The notes: a model not told the origin generated them from the sequence alone. Counted from the stretch's first letter, positions 33,837 to 42,040 are shown. The stretch is 64,000 bases of DNA from Spongiactinospora sp. TRM90649 (GCF_029382225.1 NZ_JARLTC010000034.1:62001-126000), one strand, 5' to 3'. Made by a program: numbers and translations.

Positions 33837-34850
33837 TCAGACCTGACCGGCCTTCTCCAGGGCCGCGCAGCAGGTGTCCACCATCAGCCGGGTGACCACG
33901 TACGGGTCGCAGTTCGCGTTCGGACGGCGGTCCTCGATGTAACCCTTCTTGTCCGCCGCGACCTGCCAGGGGATGCGCACCGAGGCGCCCCGGTCGGAGA
34001 CCCCGTAGCTGTACTCACTCCACGGAGCGGTCTCGTGCATGCCGGTGAGGCGGTGCTCGATCTCCGCGCCGTAGCCCTTGATGTGCTCCTGGGCGCGCTC
34101 GCCGAGGGCGTCGCAGGCGGTGATGATCGCGTCGTAGCCCTCGCGCATGGCGCGGGTGGAGAAGTTGGTGTGCGCGCCCGCGCCGTTCCAGTCGCCCTTG
34201 ACCGGCTTGGGGTCGAGGGTGGCGGAGATGCCGAAGTCCTCGGCCACGCGGTAGAGCAGCCAGCGGGCGACCCAGAGCTGGTCGGAGGCCGCGAGCGGGC
34301 TGACCGGGCCGACCTGGAACTCCCACTGTCCGGGCATGACCTCGGCGTTGATGCCGGAGATGGCGAGCCCGGCGTTCAGGCAGGCGTCCAGGTGGGTCTC
34401 GACGACCTCGCGGCCGTAGACCTCGTCGGCGCCGACGCCGCAGTAGTAAAAGCCCTGCGGGGCGGGGAAGCCGCCAGAGGGGAAGCCGAGCGGGCGGCCG
34501 TCCTTGAAGAACGTGTACTCCTGCTCGATGCCGAAGATCGGCTCCTGGTCCTCGAAACGCTCGCTCACGGCGGACAGCTCGGAGCGGGTGTTCGACGGGT
34601 GCGGGCTGCCGTCGGGCAGCAGCACCTCGCACAGCACCAGACGGTGGTCACCGCCCCTGATCGGGTCGGGACAGGTGAACACCGGGTTCAGCACACAGTC
34701 CGACGTGTGGCCCAGGGCCTGGTTCGTGCTCGACCCGTCGAAACCCCAGACCGGGGGTTCGGCCCCGTCCGCGAGGATCCTGGTCTTGGAGCGCAGCCGG
34801 GCGGTGGGCTCGGTGCCGTCGATCCAGATGTACTCAGCCTTGTAGCTCAC
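33837..34850 (-). CDS. glnII: Glutamine synthetase type II (eukaryote-type)
   Basis: From GTG 34850 this is 337 residues, matching GSII rather than the 470-residue GSI. The start VSYKAEYIWIDGTEPTARLR corresponds to the conserved GlnII opening. Metal and substrate residues lie in GIEQEYTFF (Glu109, Glu111), INAEVMPGQWEFQVG and WNGAGAHTNFS. The C-terminal RPNANCDPYVVTRLM is also diagnostic. It makes glutamine from glutamate and ammonia under ATP hydrolysis and is not adenylylated. GlnR-like half-sites stand upstream of the gene. Confidence 0.95.
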   Translation of the reverse strand: MSYKAEYIWIDGTEPTARLRSKTRILADGAEPPVWGFDGSSTNQALGHTSDCVLNPVFTCPDPIRGGDHRLVLCEVLLPDGSPHPSNTRSELSAVSERFEDQEPIFGIEQEYTFFKDGRPLGFPSGGFPAPQGFYYCGVGADEVYGREVVETHLDACLNAGLAISGINAEVMPGQWEFQVGPVSPLAASDQLWVARWLLYRVAEDFGISATLDPKPVKGDWNGAGAHTNFSTRAMREGYDAIITACDALGERAQEHIKGYGAEIEHRLTGMHETAPWSEYSYGVSDRGASVRIPWQVAADKKGYIEDRRPNANCDPYVVTRLMVDTCCAALEKAGQV

Positions 34851-34904
34851 GACGTCGATCCATTCGGGTCGGGTTGTTCGACACGCCAACAGTCGCAACG
34901 GGCG

Positions 34905-34931
34905 ATTTCTCGGCTGTTGCCCGAATGTAAC
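34905..34931 (-). promoter_or_regulatory. GlnR-box-like triple half-site upstream of glnII
   Basis: Read on the minus strand, GTTAC (34931-34927), GCAAC (34920-34916) and GAAAT (34909-34905) are each separated by exactly six bases. The known GlnR pattern is gTnAc-n6-GaAAc, a pair of half-sites 11 bases apart. The first two fit well and the third extends the phase. The sites begin 55 bases before the glnII start. Confidence 0.6.
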
Positions 34932-34974
34932 TTGCATGTGAAGTTTGTCGGTGCCTGGAAGCAAGGAGACGTGA

Positions 34975-35595
34975 ATGACCGACCGGACCACGGCGGAGAT
35001 CTGGTTCGACCCCGCCTGCCCGTACACCTGGATCACCTCCCGGTGGCTGCTGGAGGTCGCGCGGGTGCGGCCGGTGGACGTGCGCTGGCGGCTGATGAGC
35101 CTGTCCGTGCTCAACGAGGGCCGGGAGGAGGACCCGGAGGGTGACACCGAGGGCTACCTGTGGGTGCCGGTGCGCGTCTGTGCCGCCGTGCTCCAGCGGC
35201 ACGGGCAGAAGGCGCTCGGGCGGTTCTACACCGCGCTGTGGACCACCGGCAGTAACGAGGGCCAGGACTGGCTCGGCGACCTGCGGGCCGCGCTGCGCGC
35301 CTGCGGGCTCCCCGAGGACCTGGCGGAGGCGGGCACGTCCACGGAGTACGACGCCGTGGTGCGCGCCTCGCACGCCGAGGGGATCGGGCTGATCGGCGAG
35401 CACGTGGGCACCCCCGTGGTGGCGGCCACCGCGCCCGACGGCGGGCGAACGGTGTTCTTCGGCCCGGTCGTCTCCCGGATCCCCAGGGGCGAGCAGGCCG
35501 GTCGCCTGTGGGACGGCACGCTCCTGGTGGCCGGCACGCCCGGGTTCCACGAGCTGAAGGGCCCTCCGCATCAGGAGCCGCGCCTGTTCGATTGA
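34975..35595 (+). CDS. Mycothiol-dependent nitroreductase Rv2466c-like DsbA-fold protein
   Basis: This 206-residue protein opens TAEIWFDPACPYTWITSRWLLEV and continues VDVRWRLMSLSVLNEGRE (in parts), the pattern of Rv2466c, a mycothiol-coupled thioredoxin-fold reductase of mycobacteria. The active-site motif is CPYT (Cys15 to Thr18) instead of CPWC, so the second cysteine is missing and only monothiol chemistry with mycothiol is possible. GTPVV supplies the cis-proline. AAGGAG lies before ATG 34975. It is divergent from glnII. Confidence 0.88.
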   Translation: MTDRTTAEIWFDPACPYTWITSRWLLEVARVRPVDVRWRLMSLSVLNEGREEDPEGDTEGYLWVPVRVCAAVLQRHGQKALGRFYTALWTTGSNEGQDWLGDLRAALRACGLPEDLAEAGTSTEYDAVVRASHAEGIGLIGEHVGTPVVAATAPDGGRTVFFGPVVSRIPRGEQAGRLWDGTLLVAGTPGFHELKGPPHQEPRLFD

Positions 35596-35606
35596 GGCCC
35601 GCGTGA

Positions 35607-35846
35607 CATGGCACGGCCGGGTCGTCGTCGTGGACCTACTACGAGGGCGCGGCCGGGCTGCCGGTCTCGCAGAAGGCCGTGCCCACCGGGGTGTCGCACG
35701 GCGGGCCCGCGGTCTTCCGCAAGATCGCCGAGCGGGGCGACGACATCGCGCACTGGGGCGGACGGCAGAGCGCCAGCCACATGGTGGCGATGGCCGACCC
35801 GGAGGGCCTGACCGCCCACATCAGGGCGTTCTTCGGCGGGCTATGA
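35607..35846 (+). pseudogene. C-terminal fragment of an epoxide-hydrolase-like alpha/beta hydrolase
   Basis: An open frame of about 80 codons with no plausible start encodes YYEGAAGLPVSQKAVPTGVS, then VFRKIAERGDDIAHW and SASHMVAMADPEGLTAHIRAFF. This matches the end of EPHN-type epoxide hydrolases, including the catalytic His (normally in GGHFAAFEQPE). An in-frame stop at 35604 cuts it off upstream. The first roughly 300 residues are gone, so it is a remnant. It overlaps the end of the leftward thioesterase gene by six bases. Confidence 0.75.
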
Positions 35847-36287
35847 GGCCGGTTCCACGGTCAGGGCGCGCAGGGCCTCGCGCAGGCGGCCGGCCATCGG
35901 GGCGGGCCGCAGCGTGGCGGGGTCCAGCTTGACCTGGACGCGGCGGCCCTCGGCGTGGACCACCGAGTGGTCGGCCGACAGCACGCGGAAGCCGTAGACG
36001 ACGCTCGACGTGCCGATCCGCTCGATCCAGAAGTGCACGCCCGCCGTGCCGACGGTGGACAGCGGCACGTGGTAGGTGATCGTGAACTCGCGCACCACGA
36101 AGAAGATGTCGGTGAAGTGCGGGAGCGCCGGGTCGAACGGCCAGCCGCGCTCCGACCAGTAGGCCGCCAGGGCGCGCTCCAGCAGCAGGACGTAACGGGC
36201 GTTGTGCACGACGCCCATGGCGTCGAGGTCGTCGAAGTGGATCTGGACCGGTTCGATGTGCCCGGTCTGGACCGTGGTGGTGGTCAA
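35841..36287 (-). CDS. Hotdog-fold acyl-CoA thioesterase
   Basis: From TTG 36287, with GGAGGA seven bases upstream and an overlap with the TetR stop (TTGA), this is 148 residues. The 4HBT-type signature is complete: VQIHFDDLDAMGVVHNARYVLLLERAL, with the catalytic Asp in FDDLDAMGVVHNARY, followed by strand-rich REFTITYHVPLSTVG and HAEGRRVQVKLD. YbgC/FadM-like enzymes hydrolyse short or aromatic acyl-CoAs. It is the second gene of a two-gene operon with its probable regulator. Confidence 0.85.
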   Translation of the reverse strand: MTTTTVQTGHIEPVQIHFDDLDAMGVVHNARYVLLLERALAAYWSERGWPFDPALPHFTDIFFVVREFTITYHVPLSTVGTAGVHFWIERIGTSSVVYGFRVLSADHSVVHAEGRRVQVKLDPATLRPAPMAGRLREALRALTVEPAS

Positions 36288-36922
36288 TTCACGTCCTCCG
36301 GGAGGATGGTCGGGTCGGTGGCCAGCGAGCGGAGCCGCGCCAGGACGGCCCGCCGGGCGTAGTCGTAGGTCTGCTCCACCGTCAGCAGGTGGGTGTGGCG
36401 GATGACGGCGGCGCCGAGGGCCTCGATCTCGAAGGCGAGCTGGCCGGGGTCGGCGTCGGCGGCGCGCAGCTCGCCGGTTCCGACGGCCCGCGCGGCGAGG
36501 CCGGTGAGCAGGGACATCCAGTCGTGCTTGGCGGTGGCGATGGCGTCTTGGACGGCGCCGGGCTGGTCGGCGAACTCGCCCTCGGCGGAGCCGAAGAAGC
36601 AGCCGCCGGGGAGCACGCCGTCCTGGTAGAAGCGGATGCGGTTGTCGTGCAGCGCCCACAGCCTGCGCACGCCGCGGGGGTGGCGCAGGGCGGGCCGCAC
36701 GATGCGGTCCTCCCACTGACGGCGGGCGTGGCCGATGATCGCGAGCTGCAGCGTCTCCTTGTCCGGCCAGTGCGCGAACAGGCCGGACTTGCTCACGCCC
36801 AGGGTCTTGGCGAGCCCGGCGAGCGACAGGCCGTCGAGCCCGTCGACGGAGGCCATCGCCACCGCGGAGTCGAGCACGGCCTGGCGGGTGCGCTCGCCTC
36901 GCAGCAGTCGTCCGTCCCTCAT
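36284..36922 (-). CDS. TetR-family regulator coupled to a thioesterase
   Basis: This 212-residue protein has an N-terminal helix-turn-helix (GLSLAGLAKTLGVSKSGLFAHWPDKETL, in parts) and a ligand domain with FYQDGVLPGGCFFGSAEGEFADQPGA, typical of the TetR_C_6 type. The CFF-E-F pattern lines a small-molecule pocket in related repressors. An inverted repeat lies 25 bases upstream of its start. It probably represses itself and the overlapping thioesterase. Confidence 0.9.
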   Translation of the reverse strand: MRDGRLLRGERTRQAVLDSAVAMASVDGLDGLSLAGLAKTLGVSKSGLFAHWPDKETLQLAIIGHARRQWEDRIVRPALRHPRGVRRLWALHDNRIRFYQDGVLPGGCFFGSAEGEFADQPGAVQDAIATAKHDWMSLLTGLAARAVGTGELRAADADPGQLAFEIEALGAAVIRHTHLLTVEQTYDYARRAVLARLRSLATDPTILPEDVN

Positions 36923-36947
36923 GGGACGAACACTAGCAAACTACATG

Positions 36948-36961
36948 ACCGACTGGTCGTT
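36948..36961. promoter_or_regulatory. TetR-type operator upstream of the thioesterase operon
   Basis: ACCGAC (36948-36953), two bases, GTCGTT (36956-36961) form an imperfect palindrome with core CGAC-TG-GTCG. Position and form (tight half-sites 26 bases before the start) fit an autoregulatory TetR operator. Confidence 0.5.
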
Positions 36962-36974
36962 AATATTTCTGGCG

Positions 36975-37517
36975 CTACCAGGACGGCCCGGCCACCAGCA
37001 CGTCGATGACCATGGCGGCCCCCACGCCCTTGTGCGCCAGGTGGCCGGCCGTCGCCATGTCGGCGAGCCCGTGGGCGGTGCAGAGCAGCGCCAGCAGGGC
37101 GGCCTTGGCGGACGGGGAGCCGTCCGGAGATTCCATGCCGAGGGCGGCGATCACCTGGTCGACCGCGCCCTCCAGCTCCGGATGGCTGCCCGCCAGGAAC
37201 TCCGGCGCGAAGACCAGGCGGTACTCCTCGCTGTGCGCCATCGCGTAGCCCGCGTAGGCGGCGTAGAAGGCCCGCAACCGGTCGCGCGGATCGCTCTCCA
37301 TGAAGATCGCCCGGGTGATGTGCGCGGTGAGGTCCGCGATCACCCTGGCGGCCAGGGCCGCGAGCAACGCGGTCTTGTCCTCGAAGTGACGGTAGGGGGC
37401 GGTGCGGGACACTCCGGTGAGGTCGCCGACCGCACGCAGCGTCACGGCCTCCAGCCCCTCGCTGCGCAGCAGGACGAGCGCGTTGTCGATCAGGCGGCTC
37501 CTGGTGTCGTCGGCCAT
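36975..37517 (-). CDS. TetR-family regulator of the molybdenum dehydrogenase operon
   Basis: From ATG 37517, with GGGGGGAG just upstream, this is 180 residues. The DNA-binding part is DLTGVSRTAPYRHFEDKTALLAALA within the usual three helices, and the C-terminal domain has HSEEYRLVFAPEF and TAHGLADMATAGHL of the TetR_C_33/WHG group. Three identical-type palindromes lie between it and the divergent dehydrogenase, so it is very probably their repressor. The ligand may be the dehydrogenase substrate. Confidence 0.92.
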   Translation of the reverse strand: MADDTRSRLIDNALVLLRSEGLEAVTLRAVGDLTGVSRTAPYRHFEDKTALLAALAARVIADLTAHITRAIFMESDPRDRLRAFYAAYAGYAMAHSEEYRLVFAPEFLAGSHPELEGAVDQVIAALGMESPDGSPSAKAALLALLCTAHGLADMATAGHLAHKGVGAAMVIDVLVAGPSW

Positions 37518-37533
37518 GCTCCCCCCTTTCTGG

Positions 37534-37588
37534 TTGACAACGTCAACGTACCTGGTTGACACTGTCAACGCGATGTTGACGACGTCAA
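37534..37588. promoter_or_regulatory. Three tandem TTGAC-N3-GTCAA operators
   Basis: Perfect inverted repeats TTGAC-N3-GTCAA occur at 37534-37546, 37556-37568 and 37576-37588. The centres are 22 and 20 bases apart, all on one helical face. They fill the space between the TetR start (37517) and the dehydrogenase start (37603), so bound repressor would block both promoters. Confidence 0.8.
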
Positions 37589-37602
37589 CGGAAGGCGACC
37601 GG

Positions 37603-40128
37603 ATGAAGATCACGGTTAACGGCGCCCCCACCGAGGTGGAGGGCGATTCGGACGAAGTGATCGTGGACCTGCTGCGCGAACGCCTGAGCCTCACCGGGGC
37701 CAAGGCCGTGTGCCGCACCGGGGTCTGCGGGGCCTGCACCGTCCTGGTGGACGGCACGCCGAGCGCGAGCTGCCTGATCCCGGCGACCGCCCTGGAGGGG
37801 CGCGAGGTCCTCACCCCCGAAGGACTGGACCACCCGGTGCAGCGGGCGTTCGCCGCCCACGACGGGCTCCAGTGCGGATACTGCACCCCCGGATTCGTAG
37901 TGGAGGCGGCGGCCTTCACCGACCGCTGGCGCGCCGAGCACGGCGACGTGGCCCCGCCCCGCGAGGAGATCGCCGCCGCGCTCGCCGGGCACCTGTGCCG
38001 GTGCGGAGCCTACGAGGGCATCTACGCGGCGGTCGCCGCGGCCTGCGCGGGCGAGCACGACGACGAGCACCCGCCGGACCCGGCGCGCGTCGAGAGCATG
38101 GAGAAGATCACCGGACGCGCCCGCTACACCACCGACGTGCGCCTCCCGGACCAGTTCGAAGGCGTGCTCGTCCGGTCCACCCTGGCCCACGCCCGCGTGG
38201 TGTCGGTGACCGGGCGCCCGGCCGACCGCCTGGTCGATCTGCTCGGCGACGACCGGACCGTCCGGTACGTGGGGCAGCCGATCGCCGCCGTCGCCGCGCC
38301 CACCCTGCGCGAGGCGCGGGAACTCGCGCAGGCGGTCGAGATCCGCTACGACCCGCTGCCCAACGCCCTGGACGGCTCGCCGGACGGCGCGCCCGTCTGG
38401 GAGACCGCCCGCCGCAAGAGCGCCCCTAGCTGCGCCGAGGGCTTCCTGCTCCCCGCCCGCTGGAAGGCGCCCAACCTGCGCGGGCCGTTCACCATGGCGA
38501 GCTGGCGCGGGCGCACGGCCGCCCGGCGGCTGCGGCAGGCTCAGGCCGAGGGCGACCCCCGGCTGATCGCCACCACCTACAGCGCCGCCGTCCAGTCGCA
38601 CACCCCGCTGGAGCCGCACGCGGCCGTCGCCCACTGGGACGAGCGGGGCGACCTGCACCTGTACTCCTCGACGCAGGCCGTCCGGATCGCCGCCGAGCAC
38701 GCGGCCCGGCGCTGGAAGCTGCCGCCGGAGCGGGTCCACGTGCGGGCCGAGCACGTCGGCGGCGGGTTCGGGGCCAAGGCGGCGCTGTCGGCCGAGGCGG
38801 TGGCCGCCGTCGAGCTGGCGCGCCTGCACCGGCGTCCGGTCCGCGTGGTCTACAGCCGCGCCGAGCAGCTCGCCTACGGCGGCAACCGGCCGGGCGCGCG
38901 CGTGGACATCGCGCTGCTCACCGACGCCAAGGGCGACCTCACCGCCCTCAACGTGGACGCCTACGGGCGCGGCGGCGTGGCCGTCAGCTCCGGCGTGGCG
39001 GCCGTCGCGCGGCTCATGTACGGCACGGCCCCGCGCCGCCTGCGCGACTTCGACGTGCTCACCAACGAGCCGCCCGGCGTGCCGTTCCGCGGCCCGTTCG
39101 CGCCGCCGCTGCTGTGGGCGCTCGAACAGTCGGTGGACGACGTCGCGCACCGCAGGGGCGAGGACCCGATCGCGCTGCGCCGCCGCTGGGACGGCAACCC
39201 CAAGCGCCAGGCCCTGTACGGCTGGGCCGAGCGCCTGCCGGTCTGGACGGACCGCCCGGCCACCGGCTCGCAGACCGGCAGGTACCGCCGGGGCGTCGGC
39301 CTGGCCACCGCGGTCTGGCAGTACATGCTGGAGCCCGGCACCGAGGTGGAGCTGACCGTCGAGGGCGACGTCGTGGTGGCCCGCACCGCGACCCAGGACA
39401 TCGGCACCGGCACCCGCAGCGTGATCGCCGGGATCCTGCGCGAGGAGCTGGAGCTGCCCGCCGACCGCGTCCGCGTGGAGATCGGCAAGAGCGGCACGGC
39501 GCACGGGCCGGGCTCCGGCGGCAGCCGGGTGACCGCCTCGATCGGCCCCGCCACCAGAGACGCCGCCCGGCGGCTGCGCGAGGTCGGCGGCGTCAAGGAC
39601 GGCCACCGGGCGGTCGGACGGCGGCGCGGCGACCGGCGGGGCTACCTGACCCCCATCGCCATGCAGGGCATCGCGATCGGCAGAGGGCTCGCCGGGGCCG
39701 TGCACATCACCGAGGTCGAGGTGGACACCCTGCTCGGCCGGATCCGGCCGCTGCGCGTATGGGGCGGGATCGCGGCCGGTCACATCTACCAGGAACGCCT
39801 GGCCCGCAACCAGTGCGAGGGCGGCATCGTCCAGGGCATCGGCTACGCGCTGTTCGAGGAACGCCTGGTGGACCCCGACACCGGCGTGATCCTCACGTCG
39901 AACCTGGAGGACTACCGCATCCCCGGCATCGGCGACACGCCGGAGATCGTCGTCCACTTCGAAGAGGAGGGGTGGGACCACGTCAACGGCCGGGGGATCG
40001 GCCTGGGCGAGGTCTCGACGATCGGCGTGGCGGCCTCCGTCGGCAACGCCGTCCACAACGCCACCGGCTGGCGCCCGCGCGACCTGCCGATCCGCCCGGA
40101 CCGCCTGCTGGAGGGACTCGCCCGATGA
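37603..40128 (+). CDS. Fused 2Fe-2S / molybdopterin subunit of a xanthine-dehydrogenase-family enzyme
   Basis: From ATG 37603 (GGAAGG eight bases upstream) this is 841 residues. Residues 1-155 form the iron-sulfur subunit, with cluster II ligands Cys37, 42, 45, 57 and cluster I ligands Cys91, 94, 132, 134. The rest is a compact molybdopterin subunit with GGGFGAKAALS, PFRGPFAPPLLWALEQ, TATQDIGTGTRS and the active-site Glu in GIGLGEVSTIG. The two parts are normally separate genes. The large part (about 680 residues) is shorter than usual (about 750), mostly between SGTAHGPGSGGSRV and the C-terminus. It hydroxylates an aldehyde or N-heterocycle, passing electrons to the FAD subunit. Transcription is probably controlled by the TTGAC operators. 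Confidence 0.9.
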   Translation: MKITVNGAPTEVEGDSDEVIVDLLRERLSLTGAKAVCRTGVCGACTVLVDGTPSASCLIPATALEGREVLTPEGLDHPVQRAFAAHDGLQCGYCTPGFVVEAAAFTDRWRAEHGDVAPPREEIAAALAGHLCRCGAYEGIYAAVAAACAGEHDDEHPPDPARVESMEKITGRARYTTDVRLPDQFEGVLVRSTLAHARVVSVTGRPADRLVDLLGDDRTVRYVGQPIAAVAAPTLREARELAQAVEIRYDPLPNALDGSPDGAPVWETARRKSAPSCAEGFLLPARWKAPNLRGPFTMASWRGRTAARRLRQAQAEGDPRLIATTYSAAVQSHTPLEPHAAVAHWDERGDLHLYSSTQAVRIAAEHAARRWKLPPERVHVRAEHVGGGFGAKAALSAEAVAAVELARLHRRPVRVVYSRAEQLAYGGNRPGARVDIALLTDAKGDLTALNVDAYGRGGVAVSSGVAAVARLMYGTAPRRLRDFDVLTNEPPGVPFRGPFAPPLLWALEQSVDDVAHRRGEDPIALRRRWDGNPKRQALYGWAERLPVWTDRPATGSQTGRYRRGVGLATAVWQYMLEPGTEVELTVEGDVVVARTATQDIGTGTRSVIAGILREELELPADRVRVEIGKSGTAHGPGSGGSRVTASIGPATRDAARRLREVGGVKDGHRAVGRRRGDRRGYLTPIAMQGIAIGRGLAGAVHITEVEVDTLLGRIRPLRVWGGIAAGHIYQERLARNQCEGGIVQGIGYALFEERLVDPDTGVILTSNLEDYRIPGIGDTPEIVVHFEEEGWDHVNGRGIGLGEVSTIGVAASVGNAVHNATGWRPRDLPIRPDRLLEGLAR

Positions 40129-41003
40129 CCGAGCAGCACACCGTCTTCATCGCCGGGGGCACGGACCTGATGTCCCGCGCCCCCGGGGCGCGGCGGATCG
40201 ACGTGCGCGACCGCGCGGAACCGGCCGGGATCACCTGGCGCCCGGACGGCTCCGCCCGGATCGGCGCGCTCACCACGCTCGCCGAACTGGCGGGCGACGA
40301 GCGGCTGCGCGCGGCCTACCCGTCGCTCGCGCTCACCGCCGCCGGACTGGCCACCCCGCAGATCAGGGCGGTCGGCACGCTCGGCGGCAACCTGCTGCAG
40401 CGCAACCGCTGCGCCTACTTCCGCAACCCCGCCTTCTCCTGCCACCAGGACGGCGGCGACTCCTGCCCGGCGAGCCGGGGCGTCACCCGCCACCTGACGG
40501 TCGTGCGCGGCGGCCCCTGCCTGGCCCCGCATCCGTCGTCGCTGGCCATGGCGCTGTTCGGCTTCGAGGCCATGGTGGACGTGGAGGGCCGCGGGCCGCT
40601 GCCGATCAACGCGCTGTACGGCGACGACCCCACCCGCGATCACCTGCTCGACCCGGGCGAGGCGCTGCTCGCGCTGGAGCTGCCGGCCCCGATGGCCGGG
40701 GAGCGGGGCGCCTACTTCCGGGCGATCGGGCGGGCCGAGGCCGAGTGGCCACTGGCCGAGGCCGCCGCGCGGGTGGTCGTCGCGGGCGGCTCCGTGGTGT
40801 TCGCGGCGGTGACGGCGGGCGGCGTCGCGCGCACGCCGCTGCGGCTGACCGAGGTGGAGGAGGCGCTGCTGGCCGGGGAGCCGGTGGCCAGCGCCGCCGC
40901 CCGCGCGGCGGCCCGGTGCGACCCGCCGAAGGACGCCCGGTACAAGGTGGCCTTGCTCACCGGCGTCGTCGAGCACGTACTTGAGGTGGCCATTTCCGGT
41001 TGA
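40125..41003 (+). CDS. FAD / 4Fe-4S subunit of the molybdenum dehydrogenase (PaoB/CoxM-like)
   Basis: This 292-residue protein starts inside the stop of the fused subunit (ATGA). The FAD sites are IAGGTDLM near the N-terminus and IRAVGTLGGNLLQRNRC. An insert carries Cys96, Cys106, Cys114 and Cys132, the arrangement that holds an extra 4Fe-4S cluster in PaoB of E. coli aldehyde oxidoreductase. The C-terminal CO-dehydrogenase flavoprotein domain is present though slightly short. Electrons from Mo pass via the 2Fe-2S centres to this FAD. Confidence 0.9.
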   Translation: MTEQHTVFIAGGTDLMSRAPGARRIDVRDRAEPAGITWRPDGSARIGALTTLAELAGDERLRAAYPSLALTAAGLATPQIRAVGTLGGNLLQRNRCAYFRNPAFSCHQDGGDSCPASRGVTRHLTVVRGGPCLAPHPSSLAMALFGFEAMVDVEGRGPLPINALYGDDPTRDHLLDPGEALLALELPAPMAGERGAYFRAIGRAEAEWPLAEAAARVVVAGGSVVFAAVTAGGVARTPLRLTEVEEALLAGEPVASAAARAAARCDPPKDARYKVALLTGVVEHVLEVAISG

Positions 41004-41004
41004 G

Positions 41005-41592
41005 ATGAGATCCGCCTGGAATGATGACCTTGTGGACCTGGAGGAGGCGCGGTCACGGGCGGAGGAGATGTCGCGGCGGTTCGGCATCGCCGTGCCCCAG
41101 GTCGAGGAGGGGGCGACACCTCCCGGCGCGCACGTCCTGCTGGGCGTGCGCGACGGTGTCATGTGCCTGGTCATCGGCCCCGGCTACGGCGACCTGCCGC
41201 CCATCGAGCGGGAGGCGGCCTTCGCCTGGGTGATGGCGCAGGCCGGTCCCCGGCGGCCCGGCTCCGGGATCGGCCTGCGCGAGGTGCTGGCCACGATGGC
41301 CGCCGTGGTGCCGCTGGGCCTGCTGGTCGGCGCGGCCGAGCGGTACTTCGAAGTGTCGCTGCCGCTCTCCTACCCGTTCGTCGGCGTCGCGGGGTTCGTG
41401 GCGCTGCTGGCGGCGAGCATCAGGAAGCACACCTTCGCGACGGACCGGCGGGTCGCCGAGGTGTGCGGCCGGGCCACCCTGCGCGCGGCCCTCGACAGGA
41501 TCAAACACGAGCCTCCGCCGGTCCGGGGCGTCTACCGCCTGGTCGCCGCGCTCACCCCGTCGCCCGACACCCGCGCCGCCCGGCTGGGCTGA
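41005..41592 (+). CDS. Two-helix membrane protein with M48-peptidase-like tail
   Basis: From ATG 41005 this is 195 residues. It has a soluble N-terminal part, a hydrophobic region (LATMAAVVPLGLLVGAAERY, then YPFVGVAGFVALLAAS) of two helices, and a helical tail, FATDRRVAEVCGRATLRAAL ... PDTRAARL. That tail resembles the segment after the active site in M48 peptidases (ADRxAVEL ... HPSxxxRI). No HExxH zinc motif exists, so it is not a peptidase as read. Start codons are uncertain (GTG 41032 is possible). It follows the dehydrogenase operon by two bases and may be co-transcribed. Confidence 0.6.
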   Translation: MRSAWNDDLVDLEEARSRAEEMSRRFGIAVPQVEEGATPPGAHVLLGVRDGVMCLVIGPGYGDLPPIEREAAFAWVMAQAGPRRPGSGIGLREVLATMAAVVPLGLLVGAAERYFEVSLPLSYPFVGVAGFVALLAASIRKHTFATDRRVAEVCGRATLRAALDRIKHEPPPVRGVYRLVAALTPSPDTRAARLG

Positions 41593-41602
41593 CCCGCCGG
41601 GC

Positions 41603-42040
41603 TCAGCCCGCGAAGGACGCCGCGTAGGCGGGGGCCAGCTCGTCGGCCCGGTCCCAGGGTGAGCGGGCGGGCGGGCCGCCGTCGAGCTCGGCGGCGAGGG
41701 TCTCCAGGCCCGCGTGCCAGCCGGCCGCGGCGGGCAGCGCGGTGTCGCGGTCGTCGAAGACGTTGGTGAACACCAGGCGGCAGCCGTCCGTGCCGTCCGT
41801 GTCGTCGGGGAACAGCTCCCAGCGCAGGGTCTCGCCGTCCCAGGTGTACTCCAGCAGGTGCGGCGGCTCGACCCGGACGATCTGGCCGTGGGAGACCGTG
41901 CCCGGCCCGCCGGGGGTGAGCCCGTAGCGTTCGGCCGTGGAGTCGGGCATGTCGAACCTGATCGCGGCGCCCGGGTCAGGTCGAACTCGACCGGCATCGG
42001 GAACCACGCGCGCAGCCGCGCGGGCTCGGTGACATGTCCA
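41603..42040 (-). pseudogene. Frameshifted, N-terminally truncated SRPBCC (AHSA1-like) protein
   Basis: The intact frame 41603-42007 encodes the C-terminal two thirds of an SRPBCC domain (GQIVRVEPPHLLEYTWDGE, LVFTNVFDDRDTALPAAAGW). The N-terminal part VTEPARLRAWFPMPVEFDL is in another frame. Restoring one base near 41977 would give continuous VEFDLDPGAAIRF. The first roughly 20 residues of the domain are missing at about 42030, where a truncated hydrolase gene begins on the other strand. Confidence 0.7.
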
